36,648 bases of DNA from JAWVZB01 sp033722375 (GTDB lineage Bacteria; Actinomycetota; Nitriliruptoria; Nitriliruptorales; Nitriliruptoraceae), in assembly GCA_033722375.1 (NCBI GenBank), contig JAWVZB010000016.1, positions 1-36,648 on the forward strand, written 5' to 3'. Position numbers and translations under genes: made by a program. Below the pieces are notes generated by a model. That model saw nothing but the letters and a program-made list of their open reading frames with translations. It did no database searches and was not told where the DNA came from. This document shows positions 15,896 through 23,389 of the stretch, piece by piece (the stretch's first letter is position 1; each line of letters starts with the position of its first letter).

Positions 15896-16099
15896 CTAGA
15901 AACTGGCAAGAACTGGATGGATATGGCTCCTTTACGCCCTGATGCTGAACTTGAGGGTCAGGGAGATGCAGAGAGACCTGACAGTGATTGGAACGACTGA
16001 GAGGCACTCTTGGAAGAACTGGTTGAGACTTCCAGAAAACGCCTCCGTCGGGAAGCGCAGAGTCGCCGTGTGCGGCGTCGCAAGCCGCTGGTGAAGGCG
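15896..16099. other. lower-GC intergenic segment with a short interrupted frame
   Basis: About 200 bp are close to 50% GC where neighbours are about 70%. On the plus strand a frame from ATG 15917 gives 27 residues to TGA at 15998-16000. The same frame then continues through a hydrophobic/acidic then very basic stretch (EALLEELVETSRKRLRREAQ...) up to about 16160. The segment also folds: GTCAGG pairs with CCTGAC (about 15957-15981), and TCTTGGAAG with CTTCCAGA (about 16008-16037). It could be a foreign relic with an in-frame stop, or a structured RNA. I see no ribosome site and no family match. Confidence 0.35.
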
Positions 16100-16137
16100 A
16101 AGGGGCCCGGACGGGGGCTCGCCGTGGAGCGCCCCTT
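16100..16137 (-). terminator. putative terminator after the J-domain gene
   Basis: A 7-bp stem AAGGGGC/GCCCCTT (16100-16106 with 16131-16137) has a GC-rich 24-base loop and begins about 12 bases beyond the J-domain stop on the minus strand. There is no U tract. The low-GC segment lies immediately beyond. Confidence 0.5.
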
Positions 16138-16148
16138 TGGGGGGTGCC

Positions 16149-16892
16149 TCAGCGGTTCAGGTCGATGACCCAGGTCTGCAGTGGCCAGTCGATGGCGCGC
16201 AGGGCCGTCTCGAGCGAGCGAGCGACGCGGAGGGCGGTGGCTCGTCGGTTGGGACTCGGATGCAACGCCCGGGTCACCCGGACCGAACTCGATCCGCGTT
16301 CCGCCGTCCATCCGGCTGGCAACCGCGAGCCGTCGATGCGTCGCCGGGCGGCGCGGGACCAGGCGACGAGTTGGATCTCGACGTCGTGGTCGCGCAGACC
16401 CCGCTCCCTCGACGTGTCGACCGTCCAGGTCGCGGTGAGGTCGGGGTCGAGGAACCGGATGAAGCGGTTGAGTGGCGAGCGCGGGCCGCGGCTCCGAGCC
16501 ATCAGCGGATGGATCGGTCCGTCTGCATGGGGCCCGGCGAGGAGCACCGCCACGGTCTCCCGGTCGGCGCGGACGGTGCCTGTCTCTGGGACCTCGCGGT
16601 CCCAGTCGACCGTGGTGGTGTCCACCGACTCGTCGCTGTACTGCCGCGTGGGTGCCTCGGCCCAGGCGACCCCCTTCGGCCGGGAGGACCGGGACGGCGG
16701 CCTCGTCGGACTGGGGGCGCCCACCAAGCGTTCGTAGGCCCGCTGGAGGTCGTGGAACGCCCGCGGGTCGCCACCAGCGTCGGGGTGCAACCGCAACGCG
16801 AGTCGTCGGTACGCCTGCTTGACGACCACGGGATCGGCTGCGGACTCGAGCTCGAGGATCCGCAGCGCCTCTGCGCGGGTGAGATCGGACAC
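16149..16892 (-). CDS. J-domain protein with unknown C-terminal domain
   Basis: This 247-residue protein has a J domain at residues 1-58 with an intact HPD (36-38, LHPDAGG) between helices II and III. It should stimulate an Hsp70/DnaK ATPase. There is no Gly/Phe region, zinc-finger or DnaJ C-terminal domain, so it is a class III J protein. A Pro/Ser/Arg linker (60-80) leads to a 165-residue domain with the motif MARSRGPRSPLNRFIRFLDPDLTATW and a C-terminal helix ending WPLQTWVIDLNR. I do not recognise it; it may select the client. The GTG at 16892 is taken as start with GGAG very close, and longer frames upstream overlap other genes. It is divergent from fmdB across 80 bp. Confidence 0.8.
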   Translation of the reverse strand: MSDLTRAEALRILELESAADPVVVKQAYRRLALRLHPDAGGDPRAFHDLQRAYERLVGAPSPTRPPSRSSRPKGVAWAEAPTRQYSDESVDTTTVDWDREVPETGTVRADRETVAVLLAGPHADGPIHPLMARSRGPRSPLNRFIRFLDPDLTATWTVDTSRERGLRDHDVEIQLVAWSRAARRRIDGSRLPAGWTAERGSSSVRVTRALHPSPNRRATALRVARSLETALRAIDWPLQTWVIDLNR

Positions 16893-16972
16893 GCTCCGAG
16901 CGTATGACGTGGCGGTGGTTCGGTCCCGGCCAGGTGAGCTGTGCTGGATGGTGCCCTCGCTACCCTCCTGGC

Positions 16973-17179
16973 ATGCCGCTCTACGAGTACCGCTGCAGCT
17001 CCTGCGGCGACACCCGCGAGGTGTTGCGCGGGGTCGACGACGCCGACGATCCCGTCGGTTGTGCCTGTGGCCAGCCGGACACGGTGCGTCTCCCGTCGCT
17101 GATCGCGCGCTCCGGTGGGTCTGACCTGCCGGTTGCCGGCGGATGTTGTGGCGCCGGGGCGTGCGGGTGTGGCCACTGA
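16973..17179 (+). CDS. FmdB-family zinc-ribbon protein
   Basis: This 68-residue protein begins MPLYEYRCSSCG, the FmdB/CxxC_CxxC_SSSS signature. The zinc site would be C8, C11, C30 and C32; the second pair is CxC rather than the usual CxxC. The C-terminal tail (GGCCGAGACGCGH) is Cys/Gly-rich, which is often seen in this family. The role is usually given as putative regulatory protein; no partner is known. The ATG at 16973 follows CCTCCTGGC with no clear ribosome site, so it may be near-leaderless. Its last codons overlap the start of the rhomboid gene. Confidence 0.85.
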   Translation: MPLYEYRCSSCGDTREVLRGVDDADDPVGCACGQPDTVRLPSLIARSGGSDLPVAGGCCGAGACGCGH

Positions 17180-17888
17180 CGATCCTGCGGCGTCCAGCGT
17201 GAGCGGCGACAGGGGCGGGCCGCCGGAACAGGCGCCGCCGACGGGTCGATCGGGGCGCGAGGCCGAGCCGATCGTCACCTATTGGTTGCTCGGTGCCATC
17301 GTCCTCGCCTTCCTGCTGAGCCAGGCGGCGCCGGATCTGGCCGACCGCGGCGTGTTGTTCGGCCCTGCGGTGGCTGCCGGCGAGTGGGGGCGGATCGTCA
17401 CGAGTGGGTTCCTCCACGCGGGCCTGCTCCACATCGGGTTCAACGGTTACCTGCTCTACCTGCTCGGCCGGATGCTCGAGCCGGGGATCGGCAGCACCCG
17501 GTTCACCGCGATCTACCTCGGGGGGCTGTTCGGGGGTTCGGCCGGCGCGCTGCTGTTGAGCTGGGCCACCCCGACACTCGGAGCGTCGGGTGCCGTGTTC
17601 GGCCTCATGGGTGGGGCGATGGTCGGACTCCGGCGCCGCGGGATCGATCCCTGGCGGAGCTCGATCGGGACCCTCGTGCTTCTCAACCTCGCGTTCACGT
17701 TCCTGGTGCCGGGGATCTCGATCGGCGGGCACGTCGGCGGGCTCGTGGGCGGTGCTGCGACAGCGGCGCCCCTGTTCGCGGCGGAACGAGGTGAGGCCCG
17801 CCGGGTGGGGGCGGCGGCGGGTTACGCCGTGGTGGCGGGCCTGGGCGCCGCAGCCGTGCTGTTGGGGGAGTGGGCGCCACTTGCTTGA
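17169..17888 (+). CDS. rhomboid family intramembrane serine protease
   Basis: This 239-residue integral membrane protein has about six membrane segments starting near residue 37. The rhomboid catalytic dyad is present: Ser140 in GASGAVFG and His188 in GGHVGG. The oxyanion-side HxxxN (H88, N92, HIGFN) and the GxxxExxxG-type loop (GRMLEPGIG) are also there, so it should be active. The hydrophilic N-terminus (about 35 residues) is cytoplasmic. The GTG at 17169 overlaps the end of fmdB; a GTG at 17202 is an alternative. Substrates cannot be predicted. A very strong terminator follows 31 bases after the stop. Confidence 0.92.
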   Translation: MATDDPAASSVSGDRGGPPEQAPPTGRSGREAEPIVTYWLLGAIVLAFLLSQAAPDLADRGVLFGPAVAAGEWGRIVTSGFLHAGLLHIGFNGYLLYLLGRMLEPGIGSTRFTAIYLGGLFGGSAGALLLSWATPTLGASGAVFGLMGGAMVGLRRRGIDPWRSSIGTLVLLNLAFTFLVPGISIGGHVGGLVGGAATAAPLFAAERGEARRVGAAAGYAVVAGLGAAAVLLGEWAPLA

Positions 17889-17919
17889 AGGAGCGGAGGA
17901 GCGGATCCCGGAACAGCAC

Positions 17920-17958
17920 GAAGCCCCGGCGCCTCCCCTGAGGGAGTACCGGGGCTTC
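17920..17958 (+). terminator. strong hairpin terminator after the rhomboid gene
   Basis: A perfect 10-bp stem GAAGCCCCGG/CCGGGGCTTC (17920-17929 with 17949-17958) encloses a second small stem CTCCC/GGGAG. It has no U tract. It ends the fmdB-rhomboid operon and is symmetrical enough to act on either strand. Confidence 0.8.
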
Positions 17959-18218
17959 GCTTCGGCTGAGCGGTCCTTGGAGGTGCTCAGCCGTTCCCAC
18001 TTGGGTCGCTGCGGCGACCGTCTGTGGCACCGTTCGCGCCGGGTACAGCGGCGGTCGCGGTGTCGGACCTGTCGCTGCTCCGAAGAGCTCGCTTCGGTCC
18101 TTCGACGCGGGTCCTGCACCGGCTCCGCGCCGTCCGATCGGGTGTTCCGCAGTTCGTTCCGACCGGCGAGATGCACAGTACGCGGCGTCGGGCGTCGCGT
18201 CCAGCGATCCGACGAAAG

Positions 18219-18236
18219 TCACAGGAAAGTCACAGG
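18219..18236 (+). promoter_or_regulatory. PhoP-type direct repeat TCACAGG-N4-TCACAGG
   Basis: Two perfect TCACAGG copies (18219-18225 and 18230-18236) are spaced 11 bp apart. A third CACAGG at 18253-18258 lies exactly two further periods on. The mycobacterial PhoP consensus is TCACAGC-N4-TCACAGC, so both half-sites match at six of seven positions with the right spacing. An OmpR/PhoP-family site is a sound inference; which transcript it controls is not clear. Confidence 0.5.
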
Positions 18237-18463
18237 ATGTCCCCAACCTTTCCACAGGATGTGACCGCTGCGCGCACGAACGCGCGGAGCCAGCACCGCA
18301 GAGCGCGCGCCGCTGCGTCGTTGCACCTCGTGGTTGCGGGCAGTGTCGGCGCGACCGTGCCGACCTGTGCGGAACGCTTGACGTCGCGGTCGAGGAGGAG
18401 GAGCATGGAGGGTGTCCGGGGCTGGTCGGCCGTCTTGCTCGTTCGCTGCTCGCTTCTGCGTGC

Positions 18464-18501
18464 ACGCGACCCTTCATTGATCACGCGCCCCTTCATTCAT
18501 G
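18464..18501 (+). repeat. tandem 19-bp repeat upstream of the HhH-GPD gene
   Basis: ACGCGACCCTTCATTGATC (18464-18482) is followed immediately by ACGCGCCCCTTCATTCATG (18483-18501), 16 of 19 identical. It lies 88 bases before the HhH-GPD start and could be a pair of regulator sites. Confidence 0.6.
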
Positions 18502-18503
18502 CG

Positions 18504-18517
18504 GGATCGCTCGATCC
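18504..18517. promoter_or_regulatory. GGATCG-CT-CGATCC palindrome
   Basis: A perfect 6-bp inverted repeat with a 2-base centre directly follows the tandem 19-bp repeat and lies 71 bases before the HhH-GPD start. It is a candidate operator for that gene; no regulator is adjacent. Confidence 0.35.
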
Positions 18518-18588
18518 GGGATCGTGCGGCTCGGCGGACCGGCTACCCGCAGCTACGGTGACGAGCCCCGAACACAGGATCACGATCC

Positions 18589-19167
18589 ATGGCGCCTGCC
18601 CTCCGGGTGACCGGTGACGATGACGCAGACCAACTCGTCAGCGAGGATCCCCTCGCGCTGCTGATCGGCATGCTGCTGGACCAGCAGATCCCGATGGAAT
18701 GGGCCTTCATGAGCCCGCTGCGGCTCCAACAACGACTCGGGGGCGAGCTCGACGCCGCGCAGATCGCGGCGATGGGGGAGGACGACCTGCGGGCGGTCTT
18801 CGCCGAGAAGCCCGCTCTCCATCGCTTCCATGGCTCCATGGCGAAGCGGACCCACAAGTTGTGCCAGCACCTGGTCGACAACTACGACGGCGATGCTGCC
18901 GCGGTCTGGCAGACCGCCGAGGATCCCCGCGAGTTGCTCGCTCGGCTCGAGGCGCTCCCGGGATACGGCGAGGAGAAGTCCAAGATCTTCCTCGCGATCC
19001 TCGGCAAGAGATTCGGTGCCGCACCGGACGGGTGGGAGGAGTACGCCGGACCGTTCGGTGACGACGAGCCCCGGTCGGTCGCCGACATCGGCTCGCCGGA
19101 TGCACTCGAAGAGGTGCGAGAATGGAAGCGCCAGCAGAAGGCGAAGGGCAAGCGCAAGTCGGACTGA
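18589..19167 (+). CDS. HhH-GPD-type base-excision DNA repair protein
   Basis: This 192-residue all-helical protein belongs to the uncharacterised actinobacterial HhH-GPD group. The helix-hairpin-helix is at about 120-142 with LPGYGEEKSKIFLAIL (LPGYG 123-127, K130), the DNA-backbone-binding hairpin of DNA glycosylases. The N-terminal part (DPLALLIGMLLDQQIPMEWAF) matches the six-helix barrel core. The catalytic Asp cannot be placed with certainty and no FeS Cys cluster is present, so glycosylase activity is inferred. The C-terminus is Lys/Arg-rich, fit for DNA contact. The ATG at 18589 has AGGA about ten bases upstream. The two repeat structures upstream suggest regulated expression. Confidence 0.85.
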   Translation: MAPALRVTGDDDADQLVSEDPLALLIGMLLDQQIPMEWAFMSPLRLQQRLGGELDAAQIAAMGEDDLRAVFAEKPALHRFHGSMAKRTHKLCQHLVDNYDGDAAAVWQTAEDPRELLARLEALPGYGEEKSKIFLAILGKRFGAAPDGWEEYAGPFGDDEPRSVADIGSPDALEEVREWKRQQKAKGKRKSD

Positions 19168-19257
19168 CGGTCGGCGCACGGCGGCGACTTGGGCAGTGCG
19201 AGTGGGGCGCACCGGGATGGTTCGGTGTGGCTTCCCGGTTCCCGTCCCGAGCCGCGA

Positions 19258-20067
19258 TCAGTCGGCCCCGAGCCCGTGTGCGCGCAGGAACTCGACGATG
19301 GCGGAGATGAACCGTTCGCCATCCAGCACTGCGGGGTCGTTGTGGCCCGCCCCGTCCACGGTGACGACCTCGACCGGTCCGCCGGCAGCCGCGGCGGCAC
19401 GGCGGCTGAGCTCGGGAGGGATGATGCGATCCTCGGTCGCGACCACGACGAGGGTCGGGACCACGAGGTCCGGCAGCTGATCGGCGACGGGGAAGCGGTC
19501 TTTGACGAGCCACTCGGGAACCGGGCCGTAGTGCTGACGCGCCACCGCCACGAGAGACGGGAACGGCGATCGGAGAACCAGCGCCGCCGGCGGCGTCTCG
19601 ACCGCCAAGCCCACGGCGACGCCGGTGCCGAGCGATTCGCCGAGGTAGACCACCGCCCCCACGTCGGTCTCCTGGTCGACCCAGGAGCGCGCAGCCCGCG
19701 CGTCACGGAGGAGCCCCTCCTCCGTGGGTGATCCCGGGTTCCCCCCGTACCCCCGGTAGTCAACGAGCAGCACGGACAGCCCGGCATCGTGCAGCGCACG
19801 GGCGAGCGGGGCGCGGCCGGCTCGGTTGCCGGCGTTCCCCGGGAAGACGATCACCGCGGTGTCACCACCCTCGAGCCACCACGCCCCGAGGTCCAGCCCG
19901 TCTTCCGTGTGCAGGGTGATGGCGAGACCCGTCGGGAGGACCTCGGACACGTTCGGTACCGGCCCACCGGGGAAGTAGACGAGCTGACGCTGGAACGACC
20001 ACAGGCCCATGAGCACCACTCCGAGGACGGCGACCGCCAGCGCGATCCGTCGCGCCGTGTTGGTCAC
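19258..20067 (-). CDS. alpha/beta hydrolase (Bem46-like), membrane-anchored
   Basis: This 269-residue hydrolase has one N-terminal hydrophobic segment (residues 8-23) without a lipobox, probably a signal anchor. The catalytic triad is Ser145 in GESLG, Asp213 in ATEDRIIPP and His242 in GAGHND. The oxyanion region is FPGNAGNR (75-82). The YRGYGGNPGSPTEEGLLRDA block is typical of the Bem46/YfhR group of serine hydrolases, whose natural substrates are mostly unknown. The GTG at 20067 follows GGAGGAGG at about seven bases. It converges on the HhH-GPD gene and diverges from the metalloprotease gene across 83 bp. Confidence 0.9.
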   Translation of the reverse strand: MTNTARRIALAVAVLGVVLMGLWSFQRQLVYFPGGPVPNVSEVLPTGLAITLHTEDGLDLGAWWLEGGDTAVIVFPGNAGNRAGRAPLARALHDAGLSVLLVDYRGYGGNPGSPTEEGLLRDARAARSWVDQETDVGAVVYLGESLGTGVAVGLAVETPPAALVLRSPFPSLVAVARQHYGPVPEWLVKDRFPVADQLPDLVVPTLVVVATEDRIIPPELSRRAAAAAGGPVEVVTVDGAGHNDPAVLDGERFISAIVEFLRAHGLGAD

Positions 20068-20150
20068 GCGGCCTCCTCCCCGTATCAGCCTGCCACACCG
20101 TCCGTCACCGTGACTCCTTCGGCTCGGGTCCGTTACCGTCGCGAACCGCG

Positions 20151-21137
20151 ATGAAGAGACGATCGTTCCGACACTCGTTCCTGACGCTGTGCGTGGGGGT
20201 CCTCCTGCTGGCGGCGTGCGGTCCCGCGACCGATGACACGACCGGCCCGGCGGCGCAGCCGACCTCGGAACCCGCGGCCGGATCGTCGCCGGGCTCGCCG
20301 ACGGACGGTTCCGGTGGCGCTGGGGAGGCCACTCCCACCGGCCCAGCGACGACCGGCGGCAGCCAGGGTGATGCCGGCAGCGGTGGCGGGGGAGACAACG
20401 GAGGAGGCGGCGGCGGAGACGGTGGCGGCACCGAGGGTGGTGGCACGGACGGCCCCCCGCCGGCGACTACCGACGATCTCGGCCGCGTCGGCGCCAACGG
20501 CAGGGCGTACCTGCGCCCGGACCATCCCAGCCTGATCGTCGAGATCGACGTGCAGGAAGGCGTCTCCCCGGGTGACGGGCCGGTCGACCATCTGATCGCG
20601 ACGATCCGCAAGCATGCCGACAAGCCAGGGGGTGTCCAGCTCGCTGGGGGGAACACGTTCGCCTCTGACCGGCGCGAGTGGACGCGGGACGACCTGCGTG
20701 CCGCCGCGGAAGAGAACCGGCAGCACTACTCGGACGAGCAGGTCGTGGTGCTGTACTTCCTGTACGTCCGGGGTGGCTTCTACCAGGGCGGTGAGGAGAC
20801 ACGAGCCATCGGAGTGACCTACAACGCCTCGGAGATCGCGCTCTTCCCCGATCGTTGGTCGGGGCTCGGCACCCTGGTTGGCGCTGACCGCAACGTCGAG
20901 CGAGCGGTCCTGGTCCACGAGTTCGGTCACGCGCTCGGGCTCGTCAACATCACCTACCAGAGCGACATCGACCACGAGGATCCCGATCATCCCCACCACT
21001 CCTCCAACAAGGGGTCGGTCATGCACTACGCGGTCGAGACCACCCTCGTCGGGCAGGTCTTCGAGGGGCCGCCCCCCGACAGCTTCGACGACGCCGACAC
21101 GGCAGACATCGAGGGACTGAAGTCCGGTCGTTACTGA
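20151..21137 (+). CDS. metzincin-like zinc metalloprotease lipoprotein
   Basis: This is a 328-residue surface lipoprotein. The signal peptide ends in lipobox LLAAC (Cys23). It is followed by a Gly/Ser/Pro/Thr-rich low-complexity spacer (24-108) and a catalytic domain (about 110-328). The zinc motif HEFGHALGLVN starts at His256, with HExxH at 256-260 and Gly263. The third metzincin ligand position (266) is Asn, not His or Asp; a His/Asp-rich stretch (SDIDHEDPDHPHH, 271-283) just after may supply the ligand. SVMHYAV around Met291 is a likely Met-turn. Active protease is probable but inferred. The start ATG has no strong ribosome site. Confidence 0.82.
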   Translation: MKRRSFRHSFLTLCVGVLLLAACGPATDDTTGPAAQPTSEPAAGSSPGSPTDGSGGAGEATPTGPATTGGSQGDAGSGGGGDNGGGGGGDGGGTEGGGTDGPPPATTDDLGRVGANGRAYLRPDHPSLIVEIDVQEGVSPGDGPVDHLIATIRKHADKPGGVQLAGGNTFASDRREWTRDDLRAAAEENRQHYSDEQVVVLYFLYVRGGFYQGGEETRAIGVTYNASEIALFPDRWSGLGTLVGADRNVERAVLVHEFGHALGLVNITYQSDIDHEDPDHPHHSSNKGSVMHYAVETTLVGQVFEGPPPDSFDDADTADIEGLKSGRY

Positions 21138-21242
21138 GGCGCCGCGCTCGAGCGCGCCCCCGCCGCCCGGGTGCCGGCCGTTGCGTGCAGCGCTCAGGAT
21201 GTCAGCCACGTAGGTTGCGTCCGGCCGCCCGGGAGGAACCGC

Positions 21243-23087
21243 GTGACCGATCAGGACGTCGAGGTCGAGAGCCCGACCAGCGGCCTGGTGAGCCACGTCG
21301 CCGTCGACGTCGGTGATGCGGTCGGCGCTGGTGACGACCTCGTCGTGCTCGAGGTCATGAAGATGGAGCACCCGGTCGCCGCCCCGGCTGCCGGCGTCGT
21401 GGTAGCGCTCGGGGTCGCTCCGGGCGACGAGGTGGCACAGGGTGACGTGCTGCTCCGGCTGTCAGCTCGGCACGACGAGGAGCCCGCCGGCTCGAGCGAG
21501 CCAACAGAGGACCCGGATGCAGAGCCGGAGCTGCTCGAGGAGTTGCGGCAACGCAAGCAACTGCTCCGCGACGAGGCTCGGCCGGAGGCGGTGTCGGCCC
21601 GCCACGAGCGTGGTCACCGCACAGCTCGGGAGAACATCGATGATCTGCTCGACGGTTCGAGCTTCGTGGAGTACGGCGGGCTGGCCATCGCTGCCCAGCG
21701 CAACCGCAAGCCCCGGGAGGAGTTGCTCCGCGACACCCCTGCCGACGGGCTCGTGACCGGCACCGGCACCGTCAACGCGAAATCGTTCGGGGTCGAGAAC
21801 GCACGCGTCGCGGTCGCGGCGTACGACTACACCGTCCTCGCGGGCACGCAGGGGCACACCAACCATCTCAAGAAGGATCGGCTGTTCGAGCTGGCGGCGT
21901 CAGAGCGGCTCCCGGTCGTGCTGTTCGCCGAAGGTGGAGGCGGCCGGCCCGGGGACACGGACGTGGTCAAAGCCTCTCACCTCGACGTCCCCGCGTTCCA
22001 CCTGTTCGCACGGCTGTCGGGCACCGTGCCACTGGTGGCCGTCGTCAACGGACGGTCGTTCGCCGGCAACGCGGCGCTGGCCGGCTGTGCCGACGTGATC
22101 ATCGCCACCGACGACACGAACCTCGGCATGGCCGGACCAGCGATGATCGAAGGAGGTGGCCTCGGCAAGGTGACCCCCGACGACATCGGCCCTGCCGAGC
22201 TGCACCGGCGTACCGGGGTCATCGACGTTCCCGTCAGCGACGAAGCGGAAGCGGTGGCTGTCGCCAAGCGCTACCTCGGATACTTCCAAGGAGATCTCGA
22301 CGACTGGGACTGTGCCGACCAGGCGGCTCTCCGCGACGCCATCCCGGGGGACCGCCGCCGCGTGTACGAGGTGCGCCCCATCATCGACACCGTGTTCGAC
22401 CGCGGCAGCGTGCTGGAGCTGCGCCCCGATCACGCCGCCGGGATGCTCACCTGCCTCGCGCGGATCGAAGGGCGGCCGGTCGGGGTGATCGCCAACGACC
22501 CCGGTCACCTCGCGGGCGCGATCGATGGTGATGGTGCGGACAGCGCCGCACGACTGCTGGCCCTCTGCGATGCCTTCGATCTGCCTGTCGTCGCCCTCGT
22601 GGACACACCGGGGTTCATGGTCGGACCCGACGCCGAGGAGCAGGCCCAGGTCCGCCGGTTCGGGCGGCTGTTCGCGGTCGGCGCCAACCTGTCCGTCCCG
22701 ATGGTCGCGGTGGTGACCCGCCGGGCCTACGGGCTCGGGGCGCAGGCGATGATGGGCGGCCACCTCAAGGTGCCGGTCGCCACCGTGGGCTGGCCCACCT
22801 CGGAGCTGGGACCGATGGGTCTCGAGGGCGCCGTCCGGCTCGGGTTCCGTCGCGAGCTCGAGGCGATCGAGGACCCCGAGGAGCGGGCCGAGCGTGAGCA
22901 GCAGATGATCGAGCTCGCCTACGCCAACGCACAGGGCCTGAACGTGGCCACGTTCGCCGAGATCGACGACGTCATCGACCCGGCAGCGACCCGTGACCGC
23001 ATCCGCACGGCGATAGGGCTGCGCCCGCACCGACCGGCTGGGTGGCGCCATCGTTCCCCACGACGGCCACATCTCGAGCTCTGGTGA
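21243..23087 (+). CDS. acyl-CoA carboxylase: N-terminal biotinyl domain fused to carboxyltransferase
   Basis: This is a 614-residue protein. Residues 4-75 are a biotinyl/lipoyl domain with the biotin-accepting EVMKM (Lys40). After a 25-residue acidic linker comes a complete two-lobed carboxyltransferase of the crotonase fold (about 100-600). It has glycine-rich acyl-CoA and biotin pockets: EGGGGRPGD, GRSFAGNAALAG and MAGPAMIEGGG in the N lobe, then DTPGFMVGP and RRAYGLGAQAMMGG in the C lobe. It would transfer CO2 from biotin to an acyl-CoA. No biotin carboxylase domain is present or adjacent, so a separate subunit must be supplied. The GTG at 21243 with GGGAGGAAC upstream is preferred over an ATG 72 bases earlier. 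Confidence 0.9.
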   Translation: MTDQDVEVESPTSGLVSHVAVDVGDAVGAGDDLVVLEVMKMEHPVAAPAAGVVVALGVAPGDEVAQGDVLLRLSARHDEEPAGSSEPTEDPDAEPELLEELRQRKQLLRDEARPEAVSARHERGHRTARENIDDLLDGSSFVEYGGLAIAAQRNRKPREELLRDTPADGLVTGTGTVNAKSFGVENARVAVAAYDYTVLAGTQGHTNHLKKDRLFELAASERLPVVLFAEGGGGRPGDTDVVKASHLDVPAFHLFARLSGTVPLVAVVNGRSFAGNAALAGCADVIIATDDTNLGMAGPAMIEGGGLGKVTPDDIGPAELHRRTGVIDVPVSDEAEAVAVAKRYLGYFQGDLDDWDCADQAALRDAIPGDRRRVYEVRPIIDTVFDRGSVLELRPDHAAGMLTCLARIEGRPVGVIANDPGHLAGAIDGDGADSAARLLALCDAFDLPVVALVDTPGFMVGPDAEEQAQVRRFGRLFAVGANLSVPMVAVVTRRAYGLGAQAMMGGHLKVPVATVGWPTSELGPMGLEGAVRLGFRRELEAIEDPEERAEREQQMIELAYANAQGLNVATFAEIDDVIDPAATRDRIRTAIGLRPHRPAGWRHRSPRRPHLELW

Positions 23088-23226
23088 CCGATCGGCGGTG
23101 GACCGCCATGCCCGTTCGTCCGGCCACCGTAGACCAGCCATGCCCGCCAGTAGGTAGAGAGTCGGCACGCGCGCCCGTCAGTTCGGGTGATGCTGTTGTC
23201 AGTGCGTGACGACAAAGGGACGAAAC

Positions 23227-23382
23227 GTGATCATCCTCGGTGTCATCCTCATCATCCTCGGGGCGATCCTGGATGTTGGGATCCTGTACACGATCGGGGC
23301 CATCCTGGCCGTGATCGGGATCATCCTGTGGATCCTCGGCGCCATGGGGCGGGCGATCGGCGGTCGGCGACACTACTGGTAG
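23227..23382 (+). CDS. DUF6131-like 51-residue membrane protein
   Basis: This small ORF from a GTG has AAAGGGA seven to ten bases upstream. It encodes two closely spaced hydrophobic helices (IILGVILIILGAILDVGIL and IGAILAVIGIILWILGAM) ending in a basic, aromatic tail GRAIGGRRHYW. This matches my memory of the DUF6131 family of tiny actinobacterial membrane proteins, of unknown function. It lies in a 300-bp gap between the carboxylase gene and a convergent unknown gene, and seems to have its own promoter region (23088-23226). Confidence 0.7.
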   Translation: MIILGVILIILGAILDVGILYTIGAILAVIGIILWILGAMGRAIGGRRHYW

Positions 23383-23389
23383 TCGCAGG

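Larger units (their letters stand above)
17959..18588. other. 630-bp gene-free region rich in hairpins and direct repeats
   Basis: No frame here looks coding. It contains a 9-bp stem (17963-17971 with 17985-17993), GGTCGC/GCGACC (18004-18009 with 18014-18019), a CCGAAG/CTTCGG stem near 18080-18097, a PhoP-type direct repeat (18219-18236), a tandem 19-bp repeat (18464-18501) and a palindrome (18504-18517). A structured RNA and/or a long regulated leader of the HhH-GPD gene is possible. A frame from ATG 18404 with a strong AGGAGG-like site runs into the HhH-GPD start, but its composition is unconvincing. Confidence 0.45.

Noticed and set aside
13362..15899. Long plus-strand ORF opposite the EEP gene
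   Set aside because: Composition is low-complexity Gln/Arg/Gly/Asp; the minus strand encodes membrane helices and EEP motifs.
18214..18262. Possible replication origin (TTTCCACAGG resembles a DnaA box)
   Set aside because: Only one weak box, no dnaA/dnaN neighbours and no AT-rich unwinding region; the PhoP-type repeat explains the pattern better.
18024..18617. Plus-strand ORF through the intergenic region, with a good ribosome site before ATG 18404
   Set aside because: Overlaps the HhH-GPD start in another frame, and its residue composition is unlike a folded protein; kept only as a remote leader-peptide idea.
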